Shown: positions 56,899 through 64,000 of the stretch, in pieces
Layout of the letters: each line of letters opens with the position of its first letter
Numbering within the stretch: position 1 is the first letter of the stretch
Source of the DNA: Cupriavidus basilensis OR16
GTDB taxonomy: Bacteria > Pseudomonadota > Gammaproteobacteria > Burkholderiales > Burkholderiaceae
NCBI RefSeq assembly: GCF_000243095.1
Contig: NZ_AHJE01000062.1
Location: 1 to 64,000, forward strand
Direction of reading: 5' to 3'
Length of the DNA: 64,000 nt
The notes under the pieces: model-generated
The model's input: the letters and a program-made list of their open reading frames with translations, nothing else
The model's database searches: none
Told to the model about the DNA's origin: nothing
Translations under genes and position numbers: made by a program

Positions 56899-57596
56899 GC
56901 TGCCTCCTTGAATCCGCCGGCCTGTGTGGCGCTGCGTTCGACCTGCACGATGCGGCTCACGAATATGCCGGGCGTGACGATGCATTCTGCGTCTAGCGCG
57001 CCCAGGTCCACGACCTCGTGCACCGTCGCCACCGTCTTCCTCGCCGCCATCGCCATCACCGGGCCGAAGTTGCGCGCGGCCTTGCGGTACGTGAGATTGC
57101 CCCATCGGTCGCCGCGCTCGGCCTTGATAAGTGCCAGGTCGCCATGGATGGGGTATTCAAGCACGAATGGACGGCCGTCGATCACGCGCGTCTCGCGGCC
57201 TTCGGCCAACTCGGTGCCATAGCCAGTGGGGCAGAAGAAGGCGCCGATGCCAGCGCCCGCGGCCCGGATGCGTTCAGCCAGGTTGCCCTGCGGCACCAGT
57301 TCCAGCTCGATCCTGCCGGCGCGGTAAAGTCCGTCGAAGACGTAGCTGTCGGCCTGGCGCGGGAAGCTGCAGATGATCTTGCGCACACGCCCGGCCTTAA
57401 GCAGCGCGGACAAGCCGGTGTCGCCGTTTCCGGCATTGTTGTTAACAACGGTGAGCTCCTTCGCGCCCTGCTCGATCAGTCCGTCGATGAGTTCGCCCGG
57501 AATGCCAGCGGTGCCGAAGCCGCCAATCAGCACCGTGGCGCCGTCGAGTGTACCTTCCAGCGCCTCAGCTACGGAGCGGGCGATCTTGTTTATCAT
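56895..57596 (-). CDS. 3-oxoacid CoA-transferase subunit A
   Basis: 233 residues. GGFGTAGIPGELIDGL (about 25-40) is the CoA-binding glycine motif of alpha subunits; VNNNAGNGDTGLSALL and FFCPTGYGTELAEGRETRVI follow. PcaI/ScoA type. Forms an alpha2beta2 enzyme with the next gene. Part of a minus-strand series from BKACE (59625-60680) through the Bug receptor and hydrolase; a 260-base gap (57597-57855) before the hydrolase holds nothing I recognise. Confidence 0.93.
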   Translation of the reverse strand: MINKIARSVAEALEGTLDGATVLIGGFGTAGIPGELIDGLIEQGAKELTVVNNNAGNGDTGLSALLKAGRVRKIICSFPRQADSYVFDGLYRAGRIELELVPQGNLAERIRAAGAGIGAFFCPTGYGTELAEGRETRVIDGRPFVLEYPIHGDLALIKAERGDRWGNLTYRKAARNFGPVMAMAARKTVATVHEVVDLGALDAECIVTPGIFVSRIVQVERSATQAGGFKEAA

Positions 57597-57855
57597 GAGT
57601 ATGCCTACGGTTGAAACAGAAGAGAATTCGTCCCGAACAAGCGTTCAGGCGCTTTGCCAACACCGTCGAGAACGGATCCCGATGCAGTTTCAGTTGTCGA
57701 TGAGCACGCAAGTAGCGAGATCCTCGGCTGATCGGCCAGGCGGCGTCGGCATCAGCTTCGTGCCAGGATCAGCCATTGCCGAAGGCGCGGTTGCCGCCGT
57801 ACCCGTTGTGAGATTCGGCGATGGGCAGGACATCGATGGCTGCAGCGATCGGATG

Positions 57856-58410
57856 CTAGCGATTTGTCAGCTCGGCAATCAGCTCGTGTGCCTGCGGCCA
57901 CTCGCCATAGCCGGCGGCGGGGTTGAGGTGCCCCACGTTCCCTAGGTCGACAAGGCGGCTGCCCCATTCGGATGCCAGCGCGGCAACACGGTCAAAACTG
58001 GCGAGAGGGTCATTTCGGCTTGCCGCCACGATGCTTGGAAATGGCAGCGCAGTTCTGGGAACCGGCAGCCATCCGTTCTGGTCCAGAACCTCCATCGATG
58101 AATGGCCTGCGGGCAATGGGGTCTCGAAATCCGGTGGTGTCGCGAGGAGAGCACCGTGAATTGCACGGTTGTGGCGCTTCGCCCACTGGACAGTGATCAT
58201 CACGCCTGCACTGTGCGCGACAAGGACAACGGGCCCGCCGATGCGTGCGATTACGGCGTCGAGTGCCGCAACGCGCGCGCCGCAATTGAGTTTGTCCTGC
58301 TCCAGCGGTGGTACTGACACCGCATTCGGCAGGCTTGCCTCCAGCAGCGTTTGCCAATGCTCGGGAACGTGATCGCGCAAGCCTGGGACGATGAGGATGG
58401 TTGGCTTCAT
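57856..58410 (-). CDS. RBBP9/YdeN-type alpha/beta hydrolase
   Basis: 184 residues from ATG 58410 (MKPTILIVPGLRDHVPEHWQ); an upstream in-frame start is unsupported. Nucleophile Ser in LVAHSAGVMI, acid Asp in SRNDPLASF, His in VGHLNPAAGYGEWP, the layout of RBBP9-like serine hydrolases. Weak ribosome site. Lies in the catabolic operon; substrate (perhaps an ester or thioester) unknown. Confidence 0.85.
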   Translation of the reverse strand: MKPTILIVPGLRDHVPEHWQTLLEASLPNAVSVPPLEQDKLNCGARVAALDAVIARIGGPVVLVAHSAGVMITVQWAKRHNRAIHGALLATPPDFETPLPAGHSSMEVLDQNGWLPVPRTALPFPSIVAASRNDPLASFDRVAALASEWGSRLVDLGNVGHLNPAAGYGEWPQAHELIAELTNR

Positions 58411-58530
58411 CTTGGCAATGATTGGGAGTTTGGATTGGATTTCGGCACGACGGGCATCGGGCAACCGGCGCCCCATTGCTGCATGGGCGACTACTTATTG
58501 CACTGAGTCGCCCGTGCGGCCACGCTCTTG

Positions 58531-59517
58531 TTACTCGTTCAAGTTGACGTTGAATTGCTTGATGATTTTTCCAATCTTCTCGAAGCCATCTCTTTCAACT
58601 TTCTCCAGGGAGTCGATCGATTGCGGCTGCACTGGTTCCAGCCCCAAATCAGTCAGCCGCTTTTGCACCGGCGTGGCCGACGCGGCCTTGTAGACGGCCG
58701 TACGAATCTTCTCTGCCAATTCCGAAGGAACGGTGGATGGAACGATGACTACGGCCAGGTTGCTAAAGTTGATCTCCGGGTATCCCAGTTCAGCGAAGGT
58801 CGGTACGTTAGGAAGACTTGGCGAGCGGTTCTTGGCGATCACTGCATAGGGTTTCAGCTTGTTGCCGCGAATCAGTGGCAGCGAGGTTGCGATACCGTCA
58901 ACCATGATAGGAATCTGCCCACCCATGACCTGGATCAGCGCGGGAGGAGAGCCAACGAACGGCACGTGTTGCATCTTGAAGCCGGCATGCTCGCCAAGCA
59001 TCAACCCGGCGTAGTGCGAGGCCGATCCGACTGCGTAGGAGGCGAAAGTATCCTTTTGGGGATTGGCCTTGAGATAGGCGATCAGTCCTTTGAAGTCTGC
59101 CGCAGGCAAATCAGGGCTTCCGACCAGGACGAAGCCGGACCGGGCAAATGCTGCAACCGACTTGATGTCCTTGAGGGGCGAAAAGTTCTGTTTGATGACG
59201 TGCGGGATCTCCGTGAGAATATTGTCGTAGGCAATCATGATGGTCTGTCCATCCGCTGGCGACGACAGCAGGGATGTAACAGCGACATTGCCGCCAGCGC
59301 CGCGCTTGTTGTCCACGAAAAACGGGACACCGACATCCCTGGAGAGCTGATCAGCCAGAACGCGGGCAACTACGTCCATCGAACCGCCCGGGACAGCGGG
59401 TACCACCACCCTGACCGGCTTGTTAGTCCAGGCATAAGCACTACCTGTTGCCATCAGGGTAAACGCTGCGCAGAGCACGGCTCGAGTACACGCATTTCGG
59501 GAAAAGAACATCAACAT
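58531..59517 (-). CDS. Bug-family (TctC-like) solute-binding protein
   Basis: 328 residues from ATG 59517 with AAGGAGA ahead. Signal peptide (VLCAAFTLMATGSAYA) then the Bug core: PVRVVVPAVPGGSMDVVARV, FVDNKRGAGGNVAVTSLLSS, SPADGQTIMIAY, and VPTFAELGYPEI. Periplasmic receptor for carboxylates; the membrane subunits TctA/TctB are not here, as is common for the many orphan Bug proteins of Cupriavidus and Bordetella. It probably binds the acid degraded by the neighbouring enzymes. Confidence 0.93.
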   Translation of the reverse strand: MLMFFSRNACTRAVLCAAFTLMATGSAYAWTNKPVRVVVPAVPGGSMDVVARVLADQLSRDVGVPFFVDNKRGAGGNVAVTSLLSSPADGQTIMIAYDNILTEIPHVIKQNFSPLKDIKSVAAFARSGFVLVGSPDLPAADFKGLIAYLKANPQKDTFASYAVGSASHYAGLMLGEHAGFKMQHVPFVGSPPALIQVMGGQIPIMVDGIATSLPLIRGNKLKPYAVIAKNRSPSLPNVPTFAELGYPEINFSNLAVVIVPSTVPSELAEKIRTAVYKAASATPVQKRLTDLGLEPVQPQSIDSLEKVERDGFEKIGKIIKQFNVNLNE

Positions 59518-59624
59518 CCAGGTCTCCTTTGATCTTTGATTCATGGCGCCGCGGGCAAGCAATCCACAGGTCATCCAGTCAGGGGAGCTCCCCATAGGAC
59601 GACCCGCGTCGACGCCAATCGCGC

Positions 59625-60680
59625 CTATGCAACGGCCCAGGTCGGCTGACCGCGCTCTTTCTCCCTGCGATTGGGCAGGTAGCCTACCTTCTGCAGCGTT
59701 TCGTCGACCGTCTTGTATTGTTCTCCGATCCGGTAGATGCGGCGGGCTTCATCGGCGGTGGCCACGTCCCGATACAGGCTACGAGACATGTTCACCAGGC
59801 GCTCGACCTGCTGGACGGAGCTAAGGTGCTCTCCCTTGCGGCCCCACAGCGTGTCTTCGATGCCGCAACGTACATGGAAACCCATGGCAATCGCCATCGT
59901 GGTCAGTGGGTGGACGTAGCGCATGAAGGATTCGACGGTGAAGACCGCGTTCTCCGGCAGACGGTTGACCATCTCCAGCAGGTTCCGCGGATTCGGTCCC
60001 TCGGATCCACCCCCAAGTTGAACCCAGTTCACCAGCAGCGGTCCCTTGTAAATGCCGCGGCGGATCAGGCGCTCGATGGATTCCAGCTTGCCGATTTGCC
60101 CAACCATGAAGTGGGGTTGAATGCCGGCGGCCTGCAGTCGCTTGAGGTGTTCCTCCACAAACACAGGGCCAGCCTCATAGGACATGTTGCGATAGGCCTC
60201 GTAGAAGGCCGGCTCGGCGAGGGATGTTCCCGCGAACTCTTCCTTGGGGTGAAGCTCCGTGATGTTCATCGTGGCGCTGTTGACCACGATCGTGACCTGG
60301 TCCGGCTTGGGATCAAGATCGGCCAGCATGTGGCGCGTGTCATCCGACAGCCACTTCGCGGCTGAGCCATCTTCTTCGGGGGCAAACGAAATGGATCCAC
60401 CCACCTGCAGAATCATCTTGGGCACGGCATCGCGAAGCCGGGCCAGCAACTCATTGAACATCGAGAGCCGCTTGCTGCCCTTGCCATCTGCTTCGCGCAC
60501 GTGCACGTGCAGCACGGTGGCTCCGGCGTTGTAGCAATCCACGGCCTTCTGGACCTGAGCGGCCATGCTAACGGGGATGTCATCCGAATCCCGGGGGAGG
60601 AATTGCGGGCCATAGGGAGCGACCTGAATGACCAGCGGCTCCTGGTTCTCGGGCAGCAGGGAGTCGTCAACAAATTGCAT
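59625..60680 (-). CDS. Beta-keto acid cleavage enzyme (BKACE, DUF849)
   Basis: 351 residues from ATG 60680 (MQFVDDSLLPENQEPLVIQV) with GAGGT ahead. Metal-binding LHVHVREADG and the later NWVQLGGGSEG, HVRCGIEDTLWG are family features. BKACE enzymes exchange a 3-keto acid with acetyl-CoA, giving acetoacetate and a CoA thioester; the founding member Kce works in lysine fermentation. The substrate pocket cannot be read here. First gene of the minus-strand operon, divergent from an AraC regulator. Confidence 0.9.
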   Translation of the reverse strand: MQFVDDSLLPENQEPLVIQVAPYGPQFLPRDSDDIPVSMAAQVQKAVDCYNAGATVLHVHVREADGKGSKRLSMFNELLARLRDAVPKMILQVGGSISFAPEEDGSAAKWLSDDTRHMLADLDPKPDQVTIVVNSATMNITELHPKEEFAGTSLAEPAFYEAYRNMSYEAGPVFVEEHLKRLQAAGIQPHFMVGQIGKLESIERLIRRGIYKGPLLVNWVQLGGGSEGPNPRNLLEMVNRLPENAVFTVESFMRYVHPLTTMAIAMGFHVRCGIEDTLWGRKGEHLSSVQQVERLVNMSRSLYRDVATADEARRIYRIGEQYKTVDETLQKVGYLPNRREKERGQPTWAVA

Positions 60681-60842
60681 CTTCTTTACCTCATTGCGAT
60701 GACAGGGACGGCGACGGCATGGCATGGATGGCTGGCCAAGGCTGCCTGCGCGCCAACAGGAGTGCGGACTTTGCTGAATGGCTCAGCGGCCCGGGGACTC
60801 GACATGAGTGTGGCCCCAAATCTCTCGATTCGATGTACATTA

Positions 60843-60869
60843 CGGGACGCTATATATCCAGTTCGGGAC
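60843..60869. promoter_or_regulatory. Direct repeat CGGGAC with 21-bp period
   Basis: CGGGAC at 60843-60848 and 60864-60869, two helical turns apart, with TATATAT between. It sits 17-43 bases before the AraC-family gene and within the divergent promoter region shared with the BKACE operon. Likely operator of this AraC regulator. Confidence 0.5.
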
Positions 60870-60885
60870 ATTTAGGGAAAACCAG

Positions 60886-61932
60886 ATGACGTACCTTGTC
60901 CGAGCCACGGCGCTAACGAACTACGTCCGGGTGGCTCGCGAAGTAGGGCTCGATCCCTACAAACAGTTGAGCAAGGCTGGTATTCGGCGGGCCACGCTGC
61001 TGGACCCCGATGCGATGATCGCCGCGGACGCACTGCGCAGTCTGTTAGCTGAGTCGGCGAGCGCCGCGGGCGTGGAAGACTTTGGTCTGCGCATGGCCGA
61101 GACTCGCCAGTTGACCGACCTTGGGCCCCTGGGCTTTGCGATCCAGGGGGAGCCTACGCTGCGCAAGGCGCTGGAATCGATGATGCGCTACCTGCGGCTG
61201 CAGAGTGAGAGCGTTGTCATGGCCATCGAAGAACTCGACGAACTTGTCGTGATTCGTGAAAGTCTCCTGACGGATGGACAGGCGCCCCAGCGGCAATCGA
61301 TCGAGTTGGTCGTCGCCGGCGTGTACCGATTGTTGAGACGCTTCTTGGGGGAGACCTGGAAGCCTCGCAGCATTTGCTTTTCACATGCGCCGCCATCGGG
61401 GCCGACGGGACATGCGCGCGTCTTCGGCATGCCGGTGCTGTTCAACCAGGAGTTCGATGGCATCGTGTGTCGCGCCACCGACCTGGACGCGCCGCTGGCC
61501 GCCTACGATCCCCTGATGGCATGGGAAGTGCGGCAGCATCTCGATACATTGCTGGCCGGGTCCGATCTTGCGTTCCCCGATGTCGTTCGTAGACTCGTGC
61601 TCGCCCTGCTGCCGTCCGGCAACTGCTCCGTTGATAGCGTCGCCCAGCATCTCAGAGTCGACCGGCGCACCGTACACCGTCGGCTGGCCAAGGACGGCGA
61701 GAGCTACTCTGGAATTTACAACGGGGTGCGAGCGGACTTGGCCGCGCGCCTTGCAAGATCGGAGGCTCGCCCCTTGGCCGAATTGGCGGCGTTGCTGGGT
61801 TTCAGCACGGCAAGCTCTTTCGCACGTTGGTTTGGTGGCCACTTCGGTTGCACGGTATCCGAATGGAGAGCACGCCATCGTGCGAGGTTGACAACCCCCA
61901 CCAGCCTGGACCAGCCCGAGTCACCGAGGTGA
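60886..61932 (+). CDS. AraC-family regulator, OruR/ArgR-like group
   Basis: 348 residues from ATG 60886 (MTYLVRATALTNYVRVAREV). N-terminal domain of the AraC_binding_2/OruR type (YKQLSKAGIRRATLLDPDAM, EDFGLRMAETRQLTDLGPLG), C-terminal AraC domain (VAQHLRVDRRTVHRRLAKDG and ELAALLGFSTASSFARWFGG, HFGCTVSEWRARHR). Divergent from the BKACE-CoA transferase operon, so it is probably the activator of that catabolic operon. Ligand unknown. Complete. Confidence 0.9.
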   Translation: MTYLVRATALTNYVRVAREVGLDPYKQLSKAGIRRATLLDPDAMIAADALRSLLAESASAAGVEDFGLRMAETRQLTDLGPLGFAIQGEPTLRKALESMMRYLRLQSESVVMAIEELDELVVIRESLLTDGQAPQRQSIELVVAGVYRLLRRFLGETWKPRSICFSHAPPSGPTGHARVFGMPVLFNQEFDGIVCRATDLDAPLAAYDPLMAWEVRQHLDTLLAGSDLAFPDVVRRLVLALLPSGNCSVDSVAQHLRVDRRTVHRRLAKDGESYSGIYNGVRADLAARLARSEARPLAELAALLGFSTASSFARWFGGHFGCTVSEWRARHRARLTTPTSLDQPESPR

Positions 61933-62342
61933 GATCGGCGAGATTCAAGCGCGCCAATTCCCGACATAAGCCTATCCTTGGCAACGCCCCCGGCAAGTGA
62001 CGGTAGCGGTTGCTTCCAATACTCCCTGTTCAAGATCGCGCCCGCGCGCGCCGTGACACTTGGTATCGCGTGCCAGGATAGCGCCTCAAAGCAGCGCCTC
62101 TTGCCTTGGGCGCTCTTCCCGACACCTGACGTTGCTCGCGGATTGGCATCGGTCCCTGTCGGTGTTTACGCGCATTGGCATGAAAACTAAAGAATATGGC
62201 GCGAAAACTAAAGTCAGTTTTCCACGTTGCCATATAGTGGCCAACAACTTCTCGATGCGCATTCGCACCCATCCAGCCATGCATGCGGGGAGCGCTCTTA
62301 GAGCGTATCGATAACAAGCGTCATTTTCACGGAGACATTCAC
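61933..62342. other. 410-base spacer with promoter of the quinone reductase
   Basis: Between the AraC gene and the quinone oxidoreductase. Contains the GAAAACTAAAG repeats listed separately and AT-rich sequence at 62180-62260 that should hold the promoter. No gene seen. Confidence 0.5.
62182..62213. promoter_or_regulatory. Direct repeat GAAAACTAAAG, 21-bp period
   Basis: Exact 11-base copies at 62182-62192 and 62203-62213. The 21-base period puts both on one face of the helix, as for an AraC- or LysR-like dimer. It lies about 130-160 bases upstream of the quinone oxidoreductase gene, so it probably controls that unit. The regulator is unknown. Confidence 0.6.
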
Positions 62343-63314
62343 ATGCCAAAGGCAATCAGACTGTACGAGACCGGTGGTCCGGAAGTCCTGAAGTTCGAAG
62401 ATGTAGAGGTCGGCGAGCCGGGGCCCGGCCAGGCCCGCGTCCGACATAGTTACATCGCAGTCAACTTCATCGACATCTACCATCGGACAGGCTACTACCC
62501 GCTGGCATTGCCGAACGGTTTGGGCTCGGATGCTGTGGGTGTGGTCGAGGCCGTCGGGCCAGGCGTGACCGATCTCCGCGTTGGGGATCGAGTCGGCTAC
62601 CTGATGGGGCCACAGGGGGCGTACTCGGAGGTTCGCGTAATGCCGGCGGACGTACTGATTCCCCTACCGGACGGCGTTTCCGACCGCACGGCTTCCACGC
62701 TCATCATGAAGGGGATGACGGCGCAGTATCTGTTCCGCCAGGTCTATCCGCTCAAAGGTGGCGAGACGATTCTCTACCACGCCGCTGCCGGTGGCGTCGG
62801 CTTGATTGCCTGCCAGTGGGCCCGCGCCCTCGGTGTGACCATGATCGGCACGGTGAGCAGCGACGAGAAGGCAGAGGTTGCCAAGGCGAACGGTTGCACG
62901 CATACCATTGTCACAACACGCGAGGACATCGCTAAGCGCGTACGCGAGCTCACAGACGGGAAAGGCGTTCCGGTCGTATTCGACTCCGTTGGAAAGGACA
63001 CATTGCAAGCGTCACTGGACAGTCTGCAAGTGCGCGGAACCCTCGTCAGTAACGGAACCAGCTCCGGTCCAGTGTCCTTCGATGCGCTGACCCTCGCGCT
63101 GAAGGGCTCGCTGTGGGTCACCCGCCCAGCGATGGCGCACTACGCAACGCCGCGCTCGCACATGCAATCCATGGCAAAGGAGCTGTTTGATCTCGTCCTG
63201 GCCGGAAAAATCACGAGCGAGCCGAAGCAAACTTACGCGCTGGCGGAAGCGGCCAAAGCGCATCGACTGCTGGAGTCGCGTCAGACAACCGGCGCAACTG
63301 TATTGGTCCCGTAA
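62343..63314 (+). CDS. Zinc-independent quinone oxidoreductase (MDR family)
   Basis: 323 residues, QorA type. FEDVEVGEPGPGQARVRHSY, NFIDIYHRTGYYPLALPNGL, then NADPH fold LYHAAAGGVGLIACQWARAL. Zinc-ligand residues of true alcohol dehydrogenases are absent. Reduces quinones or enones with NADPH. ATG 62343. The TauD-like gene follows after 53 bases on the same strand. Confidence 0.93.
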   Translation: MPKAIRLYETGGPEVLKFEDVEVGEPGPGQARVRHSYIAVNFIDIYHRTGYYPLALPNGLGSDAVGVVEAVGPGVTDLRVGDRVGYLMGPQGAYSEVRVMPADVLIPLPDGVSDRTASTLIMKGMTAQYLFRQVYPLKGGETILYHAAAGGVGLIACQWARALGVTMIGTVSSDEKAEVAKANGCTHTIVTTREDIAKRVRELTDGKGVPVVFDSVGKDTLQASLDSLQVRGTLVSNGTSSGPVSFDALTLALKGSLWVTRPAMAHYATPRSHMQSMAKELFDLVLAGKITSEPKQTYALAEAAKAHRLLESRQTTGATVLVP

Positions 63315-63367
63315 ATCTCAAGGATCGCCATCCTGCGGGAAATAGAGTCTTTGGGAGTTATTGCATC

Positions 63368-64000
63368 ATGCAAGTTGAGCAACTAAATTATGCCCTTGGC
63401 GCCGAACTCAAGGGCATCAAGCTGGCTGACGCCATTCACGACGACGGACTGTTCGCAGAGATTCGCGCTGCGCTGTTCAAGCACCGCGTGCTTTTTCTCC
63501 GCAATCAGGAGATGAGTCGCACCGAGCACGTCGCGTTTGCACGCCGCTTTGGAGATCTGGAAGATCATCCAGTTGCGTGCGGCGATCCCGAGCATCCAGG
63601 ACTCGTGCGCATCTACAAGACGCCGGATCAGTCGCGAGATCGCTACGAAAACTCGTGGCATTCCGACGCAACCTGGCGCGAGGCGCCGCCATTTGGCGCC
63701 GTGCTGCGCTGTGTCGAATGTCCTCCGTTTGGGGGCGACACCATGTGGGCCAACATGGCGCTCGCCTACGAAAAATTGCCCGATTACATCAAGGAGAAGA
63801 TCGCCGATCTGCGGGCACGCCACAGCATTGAAGCAACCTTCGGGGCGGCCATGCCGACCGAGAAACGCCTGGCACTCAAGGCTCAGTACCCGGACGCCGA
63901 ACATCCGGTCGTGCGCACACATCCGGAGACCGGCGAGAAGATCCTGTATGTAAACGTGTTTACCACGCATTTCACCAATTTCCACACCGCAGCCCACGTC
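63368..64000 (+). CDS. TauD/TfdA-family dioxygenase, N-terminal part (runs off window)
   Basis: Fe(II)/2-oxoglutarate-dependent oxygenase; 211 residues visible and no stop before the edge. ATG 63368 (MQVEQLNYALGAELKGIKLA). First two iron ligands are in WHSDATW (near residue 97, HxD); the 2-oxoglutarate Arg and third His lie beyond the window. LPDYIKEKIADLRARHS and VNVFTTHFTNFH are family-typical. Substrate unknown: taurine, a phenoxy acid or another small acid. Confidence 0.92.
   Translation, partial: MQVEQLNYALGAELKGIKLADAIHDDGLFAEIRAALFKHRVLFLRNQEMSRTEHVAFARRFGDLEDHPVACGDPEHPGLVRIYKTPDQSRDRYENSWHSDATWREAPPFGAVLRCVECPPFGGDTMWANMALAYEKLPDYIKEKIADLRARHSIEATFGAAMPTEKRLALKAQYPDAEHPVVRTHPETGEKILYVNVFTTHFTNFHTAAHV

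Overview
The window looks like a chromosome segment of a high-GC beta-proteobacterium of the Burkholderiaceae, most likely Cupriavidus or a close relative. Reasons: the DUF3348 / DUF802 / OmpA-like / DUF2894 operon, a cydAB pair with a GbsR-type regulator, a Bug-type solute receptor, and the overall codon style. No database search was possible, so all family names come from reading motifs by eye.

Region 1 (1-37136) is a large accessory locus that looks like a metallophore (siderophore-like) island. It holds two TonB-dependent receptors (1-444 and 33558-35660), two PchR-like AraC regulators, two good Fur-box matches, an FptX-like MFS importer, and a three-protein assembly line: Cy-A-T-C-A-T (1767-8242), KS-AT-T (8239-11357) and C-A-T-R (11354-15745), followed by an MFS exporter. 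Between its two halves lie an IS4-family element with an internal deletion, integrase and YciI remnants, an SDR, an RND efflux pump with adaptor, an OmpR-type two-component system with a clear operator, a MipA/OmpV protein, and a cassette of alpha-oxoamine synthase, FemAB-like GNAT and MFS transporter. Remnants of an aminotransferase, an ABC exporter and a GNAT show that the island has been remodelled.

Region 2 (37137-45701) holds small envelope or unknown proteins, an IS66 scrap, a Sel1 gene, a DUF1801 gene and a four-gene operon. In that operon DUF802 looks like a MotA/ExbB-type channel subunit with a very long helical tail, and the OmpA-like protein looks like a MotB-type stator. This is the domain plan of ZorAB-like motors.

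Region 3 (45928-64000) is ordinary metabolism: tRNA-Thr, an extradiol-type dioxygenase, IclR and an aromatic-ring hydroxylase, YdcF, a DnaQ-type exonuclease, an MpaB-family protein, cydAB with GbsR, and a catabolic operon (BKACE, Bug receptor, hydrolase, CoA-transferase A and B) divergent from an AraC regulator. A quinone oxidoreductase and a TauD-type dioxygenase follow; the last is cut by the window end.

At least eight otherwise intact genes are broken by single-base indels, several in runs of C or G. They include conserved housekeeping-type genes, so many are probably sequencing errors. I annotate these genes across the break.
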